Below, piece after piece: positions 62,801-64,000 of a DNA stretch of 64,000 bases. Under the pieces are notes generated by a model. It was not told where the DNA came from. It did no database searches and worked only from the letters and a program-made list of their open reading frames with translations. The stretch is from Ptychodera flava (Eukaryota; Hemichordata; Enteropneusta; Ptychoderidae). The stretch lies in contig NC_091944.1 of the NCBI RefSeq assembly GCF_041260155.1, positions 19,442,272-19,506,271 of the forward strand, read 5' to 3'. The position numbers and the translations under genes are program-made. Every line of letters starts with the position of its first letter. Position 1 is the stretch's first letter.

Positions 62801-62872
62801 TTTCAAGAAGCTGTTGGGGCCTCTCAATATGTGGTGTGGAGGAGTCATTGTGATCGCAACGCTAGGGATTTC
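53805..62872 (+). CDS. SLC6-type sodium-coupled transporter, first three coding exons (3' part outside window)
   Basis: Exons 53805-53909 (35 codons from the ATG, MAASPDETTPLNG), 60672-60813 and 62689-62872, with GT-AG junctions and matching phases. Exon 2 encodes SMVLSLTGCVVGTGNIWRFP, the unwound TM1 with the GN-WRFP signature of the neurotransmitter:sodium symporter family. It continues RIVANNSGEGG into TM2 (exon 3: LHFLIIWAFFLFMWSMPMML) and IEYATGRFSK, the family's L-E-x-x-x-G-x/GR position. WRFPR-x-x-x-N and MLIEYATGR are closer to the bacterial-type SNF transporters as I remember them than to animal GABA or monoamine carriers (WRFPYLCYKNGGG). Substrate unknown, probably amino acids. The gene continues past 64000. 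Confidence 0.82.
53910..54409. other. Start of SLC6-type intron 1
   Basis: Simple TTG/AAC-rich sequence and no other feature; a short ACAACAACAACAACA run near 54293. Confidence 0.35.
54430..55880 (+). mobile_element. 5'-truncated LINE (CR1/Jockey-type reverse transcriptase), inactive
   Basis: Reverse transcriptase motifs in order: IANVTPIFKKGSKSEPGNYR, PISLTSVCGKLLESII, YLDFAKALDKVSH (motif A), GVPQGSVLGPILFLIFINDI, FADDTKIY (motif C) and WQMAFNATKCKTMRIG, then the thumb and C-terminal region to PLGYLPLYLN. The frame is broken by a 37-bp palindromic insertion at 54666-54702, a stop with frame change near 55130, and a stop at 55477. It ends in a TGAACTGAACTGAACT tail, a short tandem 3' end as in several CR1/Jockey-group LINEs. 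The endonuclease part is absent (5' truncation). Clade assignment below CR1/Jockey is open. Confidence 0.88.
54666..54695. mobile_element. 30-bp micro-palindrome inserted in the LINE, exact target duplication
   Basis: CACAGTCCCTCTAT, AG, then the exact reverse complement. Flanked by GCCTGAC at 54659-54665 and 54696-54702 (8 bp with the shared C). Removing the palindrome and one repeat restores a continuous LINE frame of the form SCLTNLLEFMDDL, so this is an insertion and not part of the LINE. Confidence 0.85.
56059..57600. other. SLC6-type intron 1, middle part
   Basis: No exon recognised. A C tract lies near 56629-56643 and a short TATA run near 56841. Confidence 0.35.
57601..58365. mobile_element. 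DNA transposon remnant, possibly PIF/Harbinger-like
   Basis: The outer ends TTGTTCACATTGGCAAC and (reverse complement of right end) CTGTTCAGATTGACGAC are similar. GGGCCGACG(C/T)AA and CGTGTCCACA(C/T)T motifs recur near both ends (57628, 57674, 57708, 58166, 58187, 58274, 58288). An internal frame (57834-58055) encodes RLRNKGWWEVLRTWDDIK, and a nearby frame encodes KDWIENFR. These resemble the N-terminal part of Harbinger transposases. The nuclease domain is missing. Confidence 0.5.
58537..58926 (+). repeat. Two tRNA-like SINE heads in direct repeat
   Basis: CTCAGCTAGGCGACTGATGC through GGGTTCGAATCCGATTG to ACTATCCGTAT occurs at about 58540-58600 and again, essentially identical, at about 58864-58925. 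It contains a consensus Pol III B box (GGTTCGAATCC) and an A-box-like AGCTAGGCGACT. I see no complete cloverleaf acceptor stem, so this is a tRNA-derived repeat rather than a tRNA gene. Confidence 0.55.
59198..59262 (+). repeat. Short tandem repeat of TACATTACTTGG
   Basis: About five imperfect 12-13-bp units (GGTACATTACTT). Confidence 0.8.
59341..59960. repeat. Dispersed repeat (family D), interrupted by a family A MITE
   Basis: GTTAACCACTTTTATGTCAG, CAAATCAGTAAAAAGTGGTA, AAAATCATGTTTACA and the tail TTAACCAACTTGACCTGATTG match 60336-60605 in order. The MITE at 59508-59827 lies in the middle. A segment of about 38 bp (TTTTCAGAGGCCTTCAA...) is present on both sides of the MITE. Confidence 0.6.
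59508..59827 (-). mobile_element. Family A MITE, copy 6 (inverted orientation)
   Basis: Carries the family blocks in reverse: TTTGAAATTCAAAATGGCCG, AGAACTCTAAAATGAACCCC and ACAAGTGGTAGATCAGAAAG. The right end is CATTCTTCCTTAA. The left end is diverged. Confidence 0.68.
60336..60605. repeat. Dispersed repeat, family D, second copy
   Basis: TTAACCTTTTACCTGCCAGA at the left and AACTTGGCAGGAAAAAGATTAA at the right form inverted ends of about 20 bp. Interior blocks AGTCAGTAAAAAGTGG and AAAATCATGTTTACAGTA are shared with 59341-59960. It lies immediately before SLC6-type exon 2. Confidence 0.6.
60814..62688. other. SLC6-type intron 2
   Basis: AT-rich intron with a degenerate family B-like segment (60860-60960) and short AAAT and GAAA runs near 61125-61180. 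No other gene. Confidence 0.45.
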
Positions 62873-62924
62873 GTAAGTACTGTGTGTTGTACTTAATTGT
62901 TAACCTGTAGTAATTTTGCTTCAG

Positions 62925-63258
62925 ATGGTTTGTGCCTCGAAAGTGAAAGACTTTCGCTCAAACTTTCCCGAATGAAACTTTCAACCATTCTCTAAATCAA
63001 CAATAAACATTGGGGGTCAACGTGCTCTAGCGAAACAAATTACCCAACATTTTGTGATATTTGAAATTCAAAATGGCCTCCATTCCTGTGTTAACTCTAT
63101 GGGAAAAAAAATTAAAATTTTGGATTTTCGAAAAACTAAGGCAGTGAAAGTTTTTATTTCTCCAAGATCTTTAAAATGAGCCCCACAAGTGGTAGATCAG
63201 AAAAGAATTGTAGAAATTTGAGAGTCCCACTATCTGTCCCCGAGGCGCGCTCTACCTG
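62925..63258 (-). mobile_element. Family A MITE, copy 7 (inverted orientation)
   Basis: Reverse-oriented blocks GTGCCTCGAAAGTGAAAGAC, TTGAAATTCAAAATGGCC, CCTGTGTTAACTCTATGGG and TTTAAAATGAGCCCCACAAG, ending CGAGGCGCGCTCTACCTG. It lies in the third SLC6-type intron, 50 bp after exon 3. Confidence 0.72.
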
Positions 63259-64000
63259 TCTGCGCCTCAGGCTGCATGTAGTAAAAGTTGGTTTTCTAGT
63301 AACGCTCCGCTTAATTTTATGGGAGAGGATAAACTTGCTGGTCTTGTCATGTGCATACATCTTCAAACCATTTGACTGGTACATGTATGTACAGTACAAT
63401 AGAAAAAACAGTCTTCATAATGTTCGTTCAGCTATATGAGTTAAAATGTACTGTACCGCAGACAAAAAAGAAACAAGTCTTACATTTGTGAGGGCCAACT
63501 TTCTAGATTAAGAAACATAAAGTATTGCAAATGTATAAAAATAATATAAGCATTTACAAACGTTTAAAATTGATACACATTGTAATCAAAAACAAAATTT
63601 TTGTGATTGTGTCAAAGACATGTCTCATCAGATTACTAAAACGTGTTTCCAAAATGCCCCAACTTTTAGGCACGGACCAGATGTCAGTGTCAATGTTTCA
63701 AAGCACTTTTTTAATCACATTATTTCTGGCCCCTGATGGCCTCAAAAGAGAGTTTCAACTTTTCATGGAATGAGTAATTCTCAATAGAAAGCATTATTAG
63801 CTGTTTTGACCTGGTACTGCATGTTATTTTCCCCTGGGCGCTTTAAATAAAATTCATTGTTTGCCCTCCGCATGCTGGTAGGTTTTCAGAGAAAATTAAG
63901 AAAGCAAACACAATGTTAACACTATTACAAATAGATTATTATTTTTCCATAAGGAACCAAATAAAAATTGAGCTTATGTTAATACACTGGTGTTTTTTGT
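63259..64000. other. SLC6-type intron 3, to window end
   Basis: AT-rich; no further exon of the transporter was seen before the edge. Confidence 0.4.

Overview
The window looks like nuclear DNA of a marine invertebrate deuterostome (hemichordate, echinoderm or amphioxus; I lean weakly to a hemichordate and cannot settle it from sequence alone). It has animal genes with GT-AG introns of about 0.5-7 kb, long microsatellites, a tRNA-derived SINE, a LINE remnant and many short inverted-repeat DNA elements. I see no bacterial operons, rRNA, CRISPR array or retrovirus-like element.

Layout: the last two exons of a TXNDC5-like ER thioredoxin-domain protein (513-1313, +) are followed by repeat-rich DNA (2.8-9.4 kb). 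This holds nested TTAA elements, a 778-bp foldback and a G-tract element. From 10 to 23 kb lie three intronless minus-strand paralogues related to heparan sulfate 3-O-sulfotransferases (10150-11322, 16007-17182, 21989-23086), separated by microsatellites and foldbacks. From 24 to 32 kb there is no convincing host gene, but there is an 815-bp inverted-repeat element with perfect 9-bp target duplications and a SINE. At 32.6-33.9 and 37.1-38.5 kb lie two intronless plus-strand ankyrin-repeat/SOCS-box genes, with a second copy of the G-tract element between them. A complete ten-exon DCAF13 gene fills 39474-49860 (-). From 53805 to the window edge runs the 5' part of an SLC6-type transporter gene (+), whose long first intron carries a LINE lying inside a TTAA-ended element.

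The genes do not form a pathway. The two local expansions (sulfotransferase-like triplet, ASB-like pair) look like lineage-specific tandem duplications of intronless genes. DCAF13, TXNDC5 and the SLC6 gene are spliced genes.

The two strongest leads are these. (1) The three sulfotransferase-like proteins all lack the Glu/His of the family's E-x-H-F-F-D catalytic motif, and all carry cysteines in both PAPS-binding loops, so they may be pseudoenzymes or a redesigned enzyme. (2) Tiny near-perfect palindromes (22-36 bp) occur here; two are flanked by exact 7-8 bp direct repeats, and one of those interrupts a recognisable reverse transcriptase frame. They behave like extremely small mobile elements.
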